From assembly GCA_039583875.1 (NCBI GenBank), contig CM077165.1:68374757-68438756 (forward strand): a DNA stretch of 64,000 nt, in the 5' to 3' direction. The stretch comes from Platanthera guangdongensis. Lineage: Eukaryota; Streptophyta; Magnoliopsida; Asparagales; Orchidaceae. The notes beneath the pieces were generated by a model. That model was given only the letters and a program-made list of their open reading frames with translations. It ran no database searches and was not told the origin of the DNA. Shown here piece by piece: positions 54,950 through 64,000 of this stretch; within the stretch, counting starts at the first letter, position 1; each line of letters opens with the position of its first letter. The translations under genes and the position numbers were made by a program.

Positions 54950-56920
54950 AGTAACACCCCCATCCGTCACATGACATATAACAGAAGGTCCAACTGGAAC
55001 CCGACGCCATATAACACAGACAGTTGGAAGGGTTACATAAGAATATTCAAACTATCCAATTAAGACTACTCGTCCTACACATAGCATTCTAGCCGAAGCT
55101 TTTAAAAGTTGAAAGAACCCAAAAAGTTAAATCCAATAATCATGAATGTCCACCACCATACTACTGAAAAGAAACCCAAATTCACTGAAAGGGTACATGA
55201 CCTTATGGCCTTACAAATGTTCACTTAACAAAATAGTGTCTTACATACATTACCTCGCAGGCCGACACACATGATAAAGAAAAAAACAACTATTCTTTAC
55301 GGCCTTCGAGGGCCAGCATGACAATCATGGGATCCAGCCCGCTATTTTGCACTCTGCTCCGCAGCACCTGCAAGTAACATTCCACCACACGGTGGCAAAC
55401 AAAGCAACTGTCAGCCAAAAGACGACCAAATTATAACGACCCCGCACCTTACTCGGGACGGCAGTGCTCTTTCCCTGCATATCATTAGCCCAATAAAACA
55501 ATTAAGCGTAATTATACTACGCTACAAGTGTAGGCTCGCACGACCAAACACCCCGTGCACTCAGGGCACATTAACGGTGAATCCTGACACTTCAGCATCT
55601 TCACCACCATCCCAAAGATGGCAACCACGTGAGCATTTAGCCTTTCTGACCACCGTCTAAGGCTCACGACCATGCCAATGTCCAGTCCCCTTTTCAGGTC
55701 TCTTGCACCGAACCACATAGCCTAGGTCTGATTCCACTTGCCTATTGCTCACGCCTCCTAGTCAATTTAAGTCCTATGTGCGGACCAAGCTTCTCTCGAA
55801 TCCCAAAATTTTCCAAGCAATCACATAACCCAGTTATGTTCAAGGCCGGTTCCCTGATCGCCAAGTTAGCAGAACGACGATTCCGCTCAGTTTTTCATGT
55901 GCGCCTTGGAGCTAACCTCCAAGGATCCCTGCTGCAATCTACCGCATAGAAACCCGAAAACCCAAAGCACGAAGTCTTCTCCGGCAAAACATATCAAATG
56001 CAACATCACCGATCCAGAAAATACACGTCCGGGTAGGCTTCACACACAATGCCTATGCCCGTACTTACGATTCCGGACTCTATATGCAACACAAGGGGGA
56101 CTATTCACATCAACCCCAAGGAACACCACACACTCACCGCACAGTCGCGGGAGCGGGATTCCCTATGCAGAAAGAAAGAGCTTCACATGCTCAAGTAGAG
56201 AATCGTTACCCTTGTAGTCCGCTTTGGCGCCATGGAAAAACTACACAGATGGAAATCTTCGCAACGAACTTTCCTCTACGGATCCGCTCTCAGATCTCAA
56301 AACGGTGCTCCGATGCTCCGCTGGCGGCCGGAAAACCCTTCCTTCTTTCTCCTCTTTCCAACTCCTTGAGAGAGAGAATGGTTGGAGAGAAATGAAGGAT
56401 TAACTCCCCTATTCCCGGCCTTAACAGAGCAGGAAACCATCTGGTCCGTTGGATCTTATTTAAAGAAAATGAACGGCTCTGATCCACTCAAAATCTCCAA
56501 ACCTGGGCCGAACACGGCTTGGCACACGACAGTGTCCCAGGCCGTCTGCCTCGATCCAGACACGATCGACGAACACAGAGACTCACACGGGCTCAGACAC
56601 GCCCGTGTCCCACCTAACACGCCCTTGTCGGGTCTCTCGACACGCCCGTGATCGGGGGCGTGTCACGCATAACCGCCACACCAACTGACCCGGCCCAACT
56701 GAATACAATACTGACACGGGTGGGCACACGCCCGTGTCAAATGACACGCCCGTGTCATGAAACCGTGTTCCTGGCTGTGTCCTTCTCGGGATAAAAGCGG
56801 CCAAAACACCAGCCAGACACGGCCTTGGACACGCCCGTGTCCTAGGCCGTGTACCCCTATACAGGCACCAAAAATCCCTTTTTACGCGACCGACTCAAAT
56901 ACGATTTTCGGGGCATTACA
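54950..56920 (-). repeat. 3' LTR of Gypsy-6
   Basis: 1,971 bp; sense TGTAATGCCCC at 56920 to GGGTGTTAC(T) at 54950, with the terminal base pair changed. GACACGCCCGTGTC palindromes at 56510-56860, a TATA-like TTTAAATAAG near 56455. No gene. Confidence 0.9.
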
Positions 56921-56938
56921 AATCTCCCCCACTTAAGG
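56921..56938 (-). other. Polypurine tract of Gypsy-6
   Basis: CTTAAGTGGGGGAGATT on the minus strand directly before the LTR. Confidence 0.85.
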
Positions 56939-56969
56939 AATTTCGTCCCGAAATTAAGTAAAGGTACAC

Positions 56970-59900
56970 AAATCTAAATAATACCTGAGTGGAATAACTC
57001 GGGGTATTACTCCAACATAGCTTGCTCTCGTTCCCATGAAAGCTCCTCACGTCCGCAATTATCCCAACGGACTTTAACCATTCAGACTTCCTTGTTGCGG
57101 AGTCGCTTGATTGCAATATCTTCAATATGTACTGGCTTGACCCTTATCGTTAATTCATAATCAACCGGTACCTGATTGTCCGCAATGATCTGCGAAGGCT
57201 CTTGCACCGCCTTACGCAACACCGACACGTGGAACACGTCATGTAGCCCACTCAATTCCGCTGAAAGCTTCAATCTATACGCCTCCTCACCAACACGCTG
57301 CAGGATTTCAAATGGTCCAAGGTATCTCGGAGTCAACTTCTTCAAACGTCGAACCCGCGAGACACCCTTGAACGGCTTAATTTTTAAGTAAACCCAGTCG
57401 CCAACATTGAACTCCACATTCCTATGTTTGGCGTTATAGTACTTTGACTGTCTATCCTGAGCGATCATCAACCGTTCTTGAATTGTCCGTATCACTGAAG
57501 TGGCATCTTCCACTGCTTGACGTTTGTAAAGCCTCGACTCGCCCGTCTCCAACCAAGACAACGACGTACGACACTTTCTCCCATACAAGGCCTCGAAAGG
57601 CGCCATTCCAATACTAGCCTGAAAGCTGTTGTTATACGCAAACTCCACCGTGTACAAGTGATCTTCCCACTACTTTCCAAAATCTAGGACGCACATGCGA
57701 TGCATGTACTCAATCGTCCGGTTGACCCTCTCGATTTGGCCATCCGTCTGCGGATGAAAGGCTGTACTGAACTTTAGCTTAGTACCCAACAGACTATGCA
57801 CCAACCTCCAGTCATTCGACATGAAGCGTCCATCTCGATCACTCACAATACTGCGGGGCACACCATGCAATCGTACAACATTCTCCACGTAGAGTTTGGC
57901 TAACGTTTCCACCGGATCTTACTTCCTAACCGGAATAAAGTGCGACACCTTTGTCAACCTATCTACGACCACCCAAATGGCGTCGTTTCCCTTCTGTGAC
58001 TTCGGCAAACCATGCACAAAACTCATAGATATGTCATCGAATTTCCATTCTGGGATAGGTAGGGACTTCAAGAAACCTCCGGGTTTCTGGCATTCTGCCT
58101 TCACCAATGCACATGTACGACACTTGGCCACATAAAGTGCTACATCCTTCTTCAAACCCGGCCACCAGAATAATTTCTTCATGTCTCTATACATCTTCGT
58201 GCTTCCCGGGTGGATTGAGTACTTGGTATGATGAGCCTCGTACATCAACTCCTCCCAAAGATTATCCGCACTAGGAACGCATAGTCGACCGTCCTTCCTT
58301 AGAAAACCATCTTCAACAACAAACTGGGAATTTAAACCATCCAAAGATTCATCCAAGATCTGATTCATTCTGTTATCCTGAACCAAAGCCCGCCGAACTC
58401 TATCCGCTAGGTCACACTGCACCTCTGTCCAAAACAGTTTCTCCTCGGCACTAGACTGCTTGTCGACGCAAGATATATCCAAAGCCTCCAACTCATGGAC
58501 CAATCTCTTATCATGTACCGATAACCAGTTGGCATGCGTCGGAGTGCTGCGACTCAACGCATCCGCCACTGCATTTCCCTTCCCAGGCACACAGTGTATC
58601 TTGAAGGTGTAGTCCCCTAAGAACTCCATCCACCTCCGCTGCCTCATGTTCAGATCCTTTTGGTCCAACATGTACTTCAAGCTCTTATGATCGGTGTAAA
58701 TATCAACCTTCACACCGTACAGGTAGTGCCTCCAAAGCTTTAGAGCAAATATCACGACTGCTAACTCTAAGTCGTGGACCGGATAATTTCTCTCGTGAGC
58801 CTTCAATTGTCGTGAACCATAGGCTATCACTCTCCCATGCTGTAGCAGAACACATCCCAAACCACTGCCCGAAGCATCACTATAGATCTCGAACCCTTCA
58901 GTTCCACTTGGAGAACATAAAATAGGCGCCGTGGTCAACCGCCTCTTCAACTCTTCAAAAGCCTGTTCGCACTCCAGAGACCACACAAACTTCTGATCCT
59001 TCCTAGTCAACGTCGTGAGTGGTAGCGCTATCCGCGAGAAGTTCTCTACGAAGCGCCTGCAGTAGCCAGCAAGCCCCAGAAAACTCCGGACCTCTGCCAC
59101 TGTAGCCAAAGCAGGCCACTCCCGTATCGCCACTATCTTCGCCGGATCCACAGCTATCCCTTCTCCACTAACAACATGACCAAGGAACGCTATCGAGGAT
59201 AAACAGAATTCACACTTGGAGAACTTAGCATACAACTTATTCCTCCTCAACGTCTCCAACACCATGTGTAGATGATTGTAATGGTCCTCTTCACACTGCG
59301 AGTACACCAGGATATCATCGATAAATACTATCACAAAACAATCCAGGTACTCTCTGAACATCCCGTTCATCAGATCCATGAATACGGATGGCGCATTTGT
59401 TAACCCAAATGGCATGACCGTGAACTCGTAATGCACAAACCGCGTACTGAATGCTGTCTTTGGGATGTCGCTCTCCCTTATCCTCAACTGGTAGTAACCT
59501 GACTTCAGATCTAACTTCGAATATAGCGTTGACCCAACCAACTGATCAAATAGATCGTCAATCCTGGGGATTAGATATTTGTTCTTCTCCGTAAGCTTGT
59601 TCAATTCCCAGTAGTCGATACAAAGCCGCAAGCTCCCATCTTTCTTCTTAACAAAGAGAACTGGTGCGCTCCAAGGCGACGAACTTGGACGCACATAACC
59701 TTGCTCTAGCAACTCTTCCAGTTGCACCTTTAACTCTGCCATCTCTCTTGGCGCTATCCGATATGGAGAGCGTGACACCGGTTTGGCACCCGGTACCAGC
59801 TCAATAGTAAAATCAATCTCCCGCTGAGGAGGGGATCCTGGGAGATCATCTGGGAACACATCGGGATACTCGGACACAAATGGTATACTGTCAAGACTTG

Positions 59901-60359
59901 GCTTAGGCGTCGAAGTCTGCACTAGAGTGACAAACAGCTCTGCCCCAGATCGAACTGCCTTGAACACCTGAAGGGCTGACATCAAAATCTTACCCGACCC
60001 CTTCATGCCCGCAAAAGTAGTCTCCCGATCGATGTTCAGACCCAACTTAACTTCCTTACGGTTGCAATCAATGCATGAACCCTGTTCCGAGAGCCAATCC
60101 ATACCGAATATTATGTCGAACTCCACTAACGGTAGAGCCAACGCCCGCAAATCAAACTCCCGATCTCCAATCCGAATCTTCACAACGCAGACCCTATTCG
60201 CATGCATTGAGCACCCATTGGGCAACAACACATCCAACTTGTCTTTTGCCATCGAGGACGGAACCCCGATGCGCGATATGAATATTTCGGATAAGAAGGA
60301 ATGCGATGCTCCCGTATCAAACAGGGCTTTCGCCGGAAACTCAAAGATCAACACAAAGC
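56970..60359 (-). pseudogene. pol: Gypsy-6 pol: full-length, four nonsense codons
   Basis: One frame throughout. Protease [10 protein letters not shown] (intact); RT with [11 protein letters not shown] and [10 protein letters not shown] (intact); RNase H with [13 protein letters not shown] and TDHKSLKYM; integrase HHCC module ([11 protein letters not shown] ... CRTCALVK), [35 protein letters not shown]. Then GPFEIL, LSGLHDVFHVSVLRKA and the chromodomain-like tail (LRNKEV.MVKVRWDN ... YPELF). Nonsense codons lie near 57917 (TAA), 57658 (TAG), 57083 (TGA, replacing Arg) and 57010 (TAA). Confidence 0.92.
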
Positions 60360-60436
60360 CTAGGACCAACAAAAGTAAGCTAACAAATACGAAGGTAACA
60401 ACTATAAAAGTTAAACCACTGAAATTTAACTCATAC
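60360..60436 (-). other. Putative intron between gag and pro-pol of Gypsy-6
   Basis: Minus strand: ACAG|GTATGAGTT ... GTTGGTCCTAG|GCTTTGTG, 77 bp, phase 1, T-rich, with stops in the gag frame. Confidence 0.6.
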
Positions 60437-61243
60437 CTGTCACCACGTCCGCTTGCCTTATGGCCTCTTGCAGACCAATGTTGTAGACTCTAGGCTGGGC
60501 TGGAGCATGATGAGACGCGGTTGACTCCACCGCCTTCCCTTTCTCCTCATAAGTCACTACAGACTTCCTCTCAGACTTTGAACGTCCGCTCCAACACTCA
60601 CGAGCAAAGTGCCCCATCTTCCCGCAGTTGTAGCAAGCTCCTGGGACTCAACTTGTAGTTGCCCCTGACGCATCAGCCGAAGGGGCTGAATTCGAAGTCC
60701 TCCACTTCTTGTTCCATCTACGGAAACTTGACTTGTTATTTGACACCTTGAACTCAGACTTCTTTTCTCCTGGATCCTTCTTCTCTTGAACTTTCTTAAC
60801 GACCTTCTCCAACGATCGAGCTGAATTGACCAATGCTAGGAAGCCTTGCGCCTTAGGCCCAACAAGTAGTAGATGTTGATCGTCGCGTAGACCCTCATAA
60901 AATCGGTTGGTCTTCCGTTCTTCCGACATAAACGTAGCACCTGCATAATGACACAACTGTGTGAACTCATGAAGAGACTCGTCCACGCCTCTGGATCCCT
61001 GAGTCAACCCATGAAATTGGTTATCCATCTCAATTTTCTGAGCAGAGGGTACAAATCTAGCTAGGAACAATCTTGAAAATTCCTCCATATGCACATCAGC
61101 AAGCTGCCTTCCCACTAAGATATGAAACTCCAACTCATCCTACCACAGCCTTGCCTCACCCACCAAAAGAAAGTCGCTATGGTAGTCTTCTGCCACTCCT
61201 CAGTTAACGTGGATGTCAAGACCCTCTTCATCGAAGAGAGGCA
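60437..61243 (-). pseudogene. gag: Gypsy-6 gag, 3' part
   Basis: C-terminal half of the gag core (HMEEFSRLFLARFVPSAQK, FYEGLRDD), basic linker (KKVQEKKDPGEKK), knuckle CYNCGKMGHFAREC and the C-terminal [20 protein letters not shown]. One nonsense codon follows GATTS near 60650. A frame break lies near 61140, and the N-terminal part is cut off by Copia-4. Confidence 0.85.
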
Positions 61244-61466
61244 TGTTGGAGTTACCATGGTGATCTAGAAGTGGTCAAACAAGTAATCTCACTGCCACCG
61301 CGATATGAGCCTGCAGGGTCGCACATAAGAGATGTGGAGAAGTTAGATGATTGACTGTGTTGGTAAAGGTTACCAATCACCAACCTGAATGGGGTTATGG
61401 GTAAAGTGTTGCCTTAAAGGATCGTCGGGTTGGGCAAATGTTGCTTTGAAGGATTGGTAAGAATAG

Positions 61467-61705
61467 TCGACCGAGGGTCGACGTGTATCGTCGACCGCGG
61501 GTCGACGAGTATCGTCGACCGCGGGTCGACGAGTATCGTCGACCGCAGATCTATGATTATCGTCAACCCACGTTCAACGTGAATCGTCGAGTATTGTACT
61601 CTGATACTCGCCGACTGATTCTCGCCGATCCTAGGTGATTCTCGCCGATCCTAGGTGATTCTCGCCGATTGATTCTCTCCGAATCTGCTAGGTGATTCTT
61701 GCCGA
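61467..61705. repeat. Two palindromic repeat arrays in the Copia-4 LTR
   Basis: First array: four about 24-bp units of TATCGTCGACC-CGGGTCGACG, each self-complementary. Second: three or four units of GGTGATTCTCGCCGATCCTA, sharing its core with the Copia-1 LTR. Confidence 0.85.
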
Positions 61706-61772
61706 TTCTGGAACCCTAATTTTTTGGGTGGTCTGCGGATAGCGATATTCCTAAGTCTGTTTATGCCTTTGG

Positions 61773-61780
61773 TATAAATA
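61773..61780 (+). promoter_or_regulatory. TATA box in the Copia-4 LTR
   Basis: TATAAATA, downstream of the repeat arrays and about 500 bp before the LTR end. Transcription would start about 30 bp further on. Confidence 0.6.
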
Positions 61781-62284
61781 GACACTTAGGGTTTTCGGGA
61801 TTTAGCTCTCTGATCGAATCGGAAGTGTTCCGCCATTCTTCGTTCGTTCCGCCGATCCCGAATCCCGCCGACGGAAGTGTTCCGCCGCCGTGCTCGCTCC
61901 GTCGACCTCCTCCTCTCCGGCGATTGTCGCTGGTGTTGCTATTCCTGGCGCGGACCTAGCAGTCCGTGGAAAAGCAAGGTGTGGTCATTCTCCTTCCCGA
62001 TTATCCGTGCGACGAAAAAGTCGGTGTTCTCCCGCTTATGTGGATTTCTGCAGAGACGTGGATATCATTCTACGTAGAACTCGCCACCAGCAAGAACACG
62101 AAGCTTGGAGCATCTCCGTTGAGTTGTGACTCAACGCCACCGAGGTAATTTTTGCCTAGTTGTATGTTAACTTCTTAATTCAACTACCATGGCCCGATCC
62201 CATCTCTTTTGGGTTTTTCTTGATGTTTTTATTCTTCCGCTGCGTGCACAAGTGTTGTGCCATCCTTATAGAGAAACCCAACAG

Positions 62285-62300
62285 TGGTATCAAAGCGAGG
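62285..62300 (+). other. Primer binding site of Copia-4
   Basis: TGGTATCAAAGCGAGG, the same variant as Gypsy-5. Confidence 0.85.
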
Positions 62301-63268
62301 TTCCGGCCATGATTGTTGTATTGGAAGTTTTGTTATTCCAGTGCGTGTAAACCTAGGGATTTAGAAGTGTTCTAAATGTCTAGATTTAGTCTTGGTACCC
62401 CGCCAAGAACTTCTGGGATTTCGTGGAAATTTCTAATTGTTAGAAATTGTAGTCTCCTTAGCAGTAACCATCCCTCGAGATTGTTTTGGATTTTGAATCC
62501 AACATAGAGAGATGAGCTTGTCTACTGCTTTAAGTTGAGTTGTCTTTGCTTTTGTCCAATGCATGTAAATCTGAGGATTTGGAAGTTTCAGGATGTTCAG
62601 ATTTAGCCCTTCCTTCTATCAATTATTTATGGTGTCAGGTTGTGCACATAAGGGATGCATGTGGTTTTAGAAAAATTGTTTTTCTTTGGATGTGCACATT
62701 GATCAAATGTTGATCATGGTTAACTGTTAACCTATAATCAAAATCCCTTCATCAAATATTAAGTGTTCGGATGCCTTCCGATGGATGACACTCTTCCTGC
62801 CTCGATCGATGAAGGTTGGGCTTGCCAAAGCAAGGTGCATTAATCTATCTTGGTAAGGGTCCGAGCGGATAATTGTGATATCCCACTATCGACATCGGGT
62901 CCAGCTTAACTAGGTGACCTCAAAGGTTGAGTGCCTAGAGGCATAATAGGGTTGGCATGCACCATATGATGGATGCGAGTAAGGAGTTATTCACCAACCA
63001 TACAAGAATTGCATGAGGATGCAATTGGCAAGCGTTGCCTACCTAAATAACCGCATCGTGAGAGGAAAGCCAAAGCTGACTCATTGTGTTGGTGAAATAC
63101 GGATCTTGTCCACTAAGAGAGTAGCTCGCATGAACTCTCCGAATTGTTAGTGAGGGCTATCATTTCGAATAAAATAGTGGGAGTGTTTTAATTGAAGTCC
63201 AAATTAAAATAAATTGTATTTGAAATTTTGGTACTGATTTTATTCTGCATAAATTCTTGTAGAATTCC
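62301..63268 (+). other. Leader of Copia-4
   Basis: About 970 bp between PBS and gag without a convincing gene, AT-rich with many short stops. Confidence 0.6.
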
Positions 63269-63655
63269 ATGGCAAGTGTTTCACACTCCACGTTGTCTCT
63301 GAGAGCCATCCTTGAGAAGGATAAGCTCAGTGGGACTAATTACATGGACTGGTACAGGAACCTGAGAATTATTCTCAGGCAAGAGCGAAAGCTCTATGTC
63401 TTGGAAGAAGATGCCCCCGAGGTGCCAAGCCTGCCAGCCCCATACTGATGGTGCATAAGGGCAAGGGCAAGGCCAAGGGCTCTAAGAAGACGAAGGTGGG
63501 ACCTAAGTCATATCTTGAGCCCAAGTCTTCTGCACTGATGAAAAAGAAAAGCACGGTGAAGGATGAGAAATGCCACCACTGTGGCAAGGCTGGTCATTGG
63601 AGGAGGAACTGTCCTTCGTACATTGAATGTCTGTAGAAAATGAAGGGAGGTATGA
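63269..63655 (+). pseudogene. gag: Copia-4 gag with a large internal deletion
   Basis: The ATG at 63269 opens 59 codons with LSGTNYMDWYRNLRIILRQE, a copia gag N-terminus, then a TGA at 63446. The next frame gives a lysine-rich piece and one knuckle CHHCGKAGHWRRNC (63571-63612). The gag core of some 150 residues expected between them is missing. Confidence 0.8.
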
Positions 63656-64000
63656 CTTCCGCTTCAAATGTTCACGTTATAGAGATAAACCTTTCTGCTC
63701 CTTCATCTTGGGTATTGGATACCGGATGTGGTTCTCAAATTTGTACAAATGTGCAGGAACTGGGAAGGAGAAGATTGCTGAGTAAAGGGGAGGTGGACCT
63801 CCGCGTCGGCAATGGAGCAAGAGTTGCTGCTGTAGCCGTAGGGGTTTACCGTCTTTCTTTGCCCAGTGGGCTTGTAATAGAACTAGATAATTGTTATTTT
63901 GTTCCGGCCATAACTAGAAACATTATATCTATTTCATGTTTGGACATGATTGGATTTTCTTTTATAATTAAGAAAAACTGTTGTTCTATATTTAAGAATG
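63637..64000 (+). pseudogene. pol: Copia-4 protease region, incomplete at the window end
   Basis: After one TAG at 63634-63636 the frame stays open: protease site WVLDTGCGSQIC near 63708, VDLRVGNGARVAAVAVG, and CYFVPAITRNIISISCLD. It runs off the right edge. The DTGC site is intact. Confidence 0.85.

Larger units (their letters stand above)
54950..61243 (-). mobile_element. Gypsy-6: Ty3/gypsy element inserted in Copia-3, interrupted by Copia-4
   Basis: 3' LTR at 54950-56920, PPT, pol, putative intron and gag up to 61243, where Copia-4 enters. Its 5' LTR lies right of the window. Same family as Gypsy-2 by LTR and protein. Confidence 0.9.
61244..62283 (+). repeat. 5' LTR of Copia-4
   Basis: 1,040 bp, TGTTGGAG ... 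CCCAACA, with the PBS one base downstream. U3 holds GTCGACCGCGGGTCGACGAG units (61467-61560) and GTGATTCTCGCCGAT units (about 61610-61700). No gene. Confidence 0.9.
61244..64000 (+). mobile_element. Copia-4: 5' part of a Ty1/copia element inserted in Gypsy-6 gag
   Basis: The LTR starts TGTTGGAG at 61244, right after the Gypsy-6 gag frame. PBS, gag remnant and protease region follow to the window end. AGGCA (61239-61243) would be its target duplication. Confidence 0.9.

Overview
The window is plant nuclear DNA made almost entirely of LTR retrotransposons inserted into one another. Three things point to a flowering plant: the chromovirus-like Ty3/gypsy proteins with 2-3 kb LTRs, PBSs complementary to initiator tRNA-Met, and short fragments resembling the plant genes LAZ1 (DUF300) and NUP50. 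Species, and monocot versus dicot, cannot be decided from this sequence. There is no clearly functional host gene and no rRNA gene; the only tRNA-like sequence is a reverse-transcribed fossil.

Layout, left to right. 1-2384: 5' end of a minus-strand Ty1/copia element (Copia-1), sitting in the integrase of Gypsy-1 (2385-9987). Gypsy-1 sits in the pol gene of Gypsy-2 (9988-16325), which sits in the RT of Gypsy-3 (16326-18407 plus 27522-30134). Gypsy-3 also holds a complete Gypsy-4 (18408-27521, TSD CAGGT) in its leader, and itself sits in an LTR-like segment ending at 30191. A short unique stretch (30192-30331) is followed by a complete, young Gypsy-5 (30332-40351, TSD GTCCC). 40352-52212 is a lower-copy island: AT-rich DNA, a LAZ1-like fragment, a 22-copy 86-bp satellite, a decayed segment resembling the polymerase (L) of bunyavirus-like negative-strand RNA viruses, cut in two by a complete Copia-2 (45551-50132, TSD GAGAA), and a NUP50-like fragment. 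From 52268 a decayed plus-strand Copia-3 is interrupted by Gypsy-6 (54950-61243), in which a plus-strand Copia-4 (61244 to the window end) is inserted.

The gypsy elements share one plan, read on the minus strand: 5' LTR, PBS, gag with CCHC knuckles, protease, RT, RNase H, integrase, chromodomain-like tail, PPT, 3' LTR. In all six, gag and pol are separated by a 71-94 bp stretch with GT...AG ends; its removal would rejoin the frames at the same phase, inside the Gly codon of the V-x-[TS]-G motif. This looks like a conserved intron.

The most striking single object is in the 3' LTR of Gypsy-4 at 18426-18564: 60 nt of a mature initiator tRNA-Met (CCA included), a 3-nt spacer and antisense LTR end, in the order expected of a tRNA primer attached to its minus-strand cDNA. 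All assignments come from reading the sequence by eye; no database search was possible.
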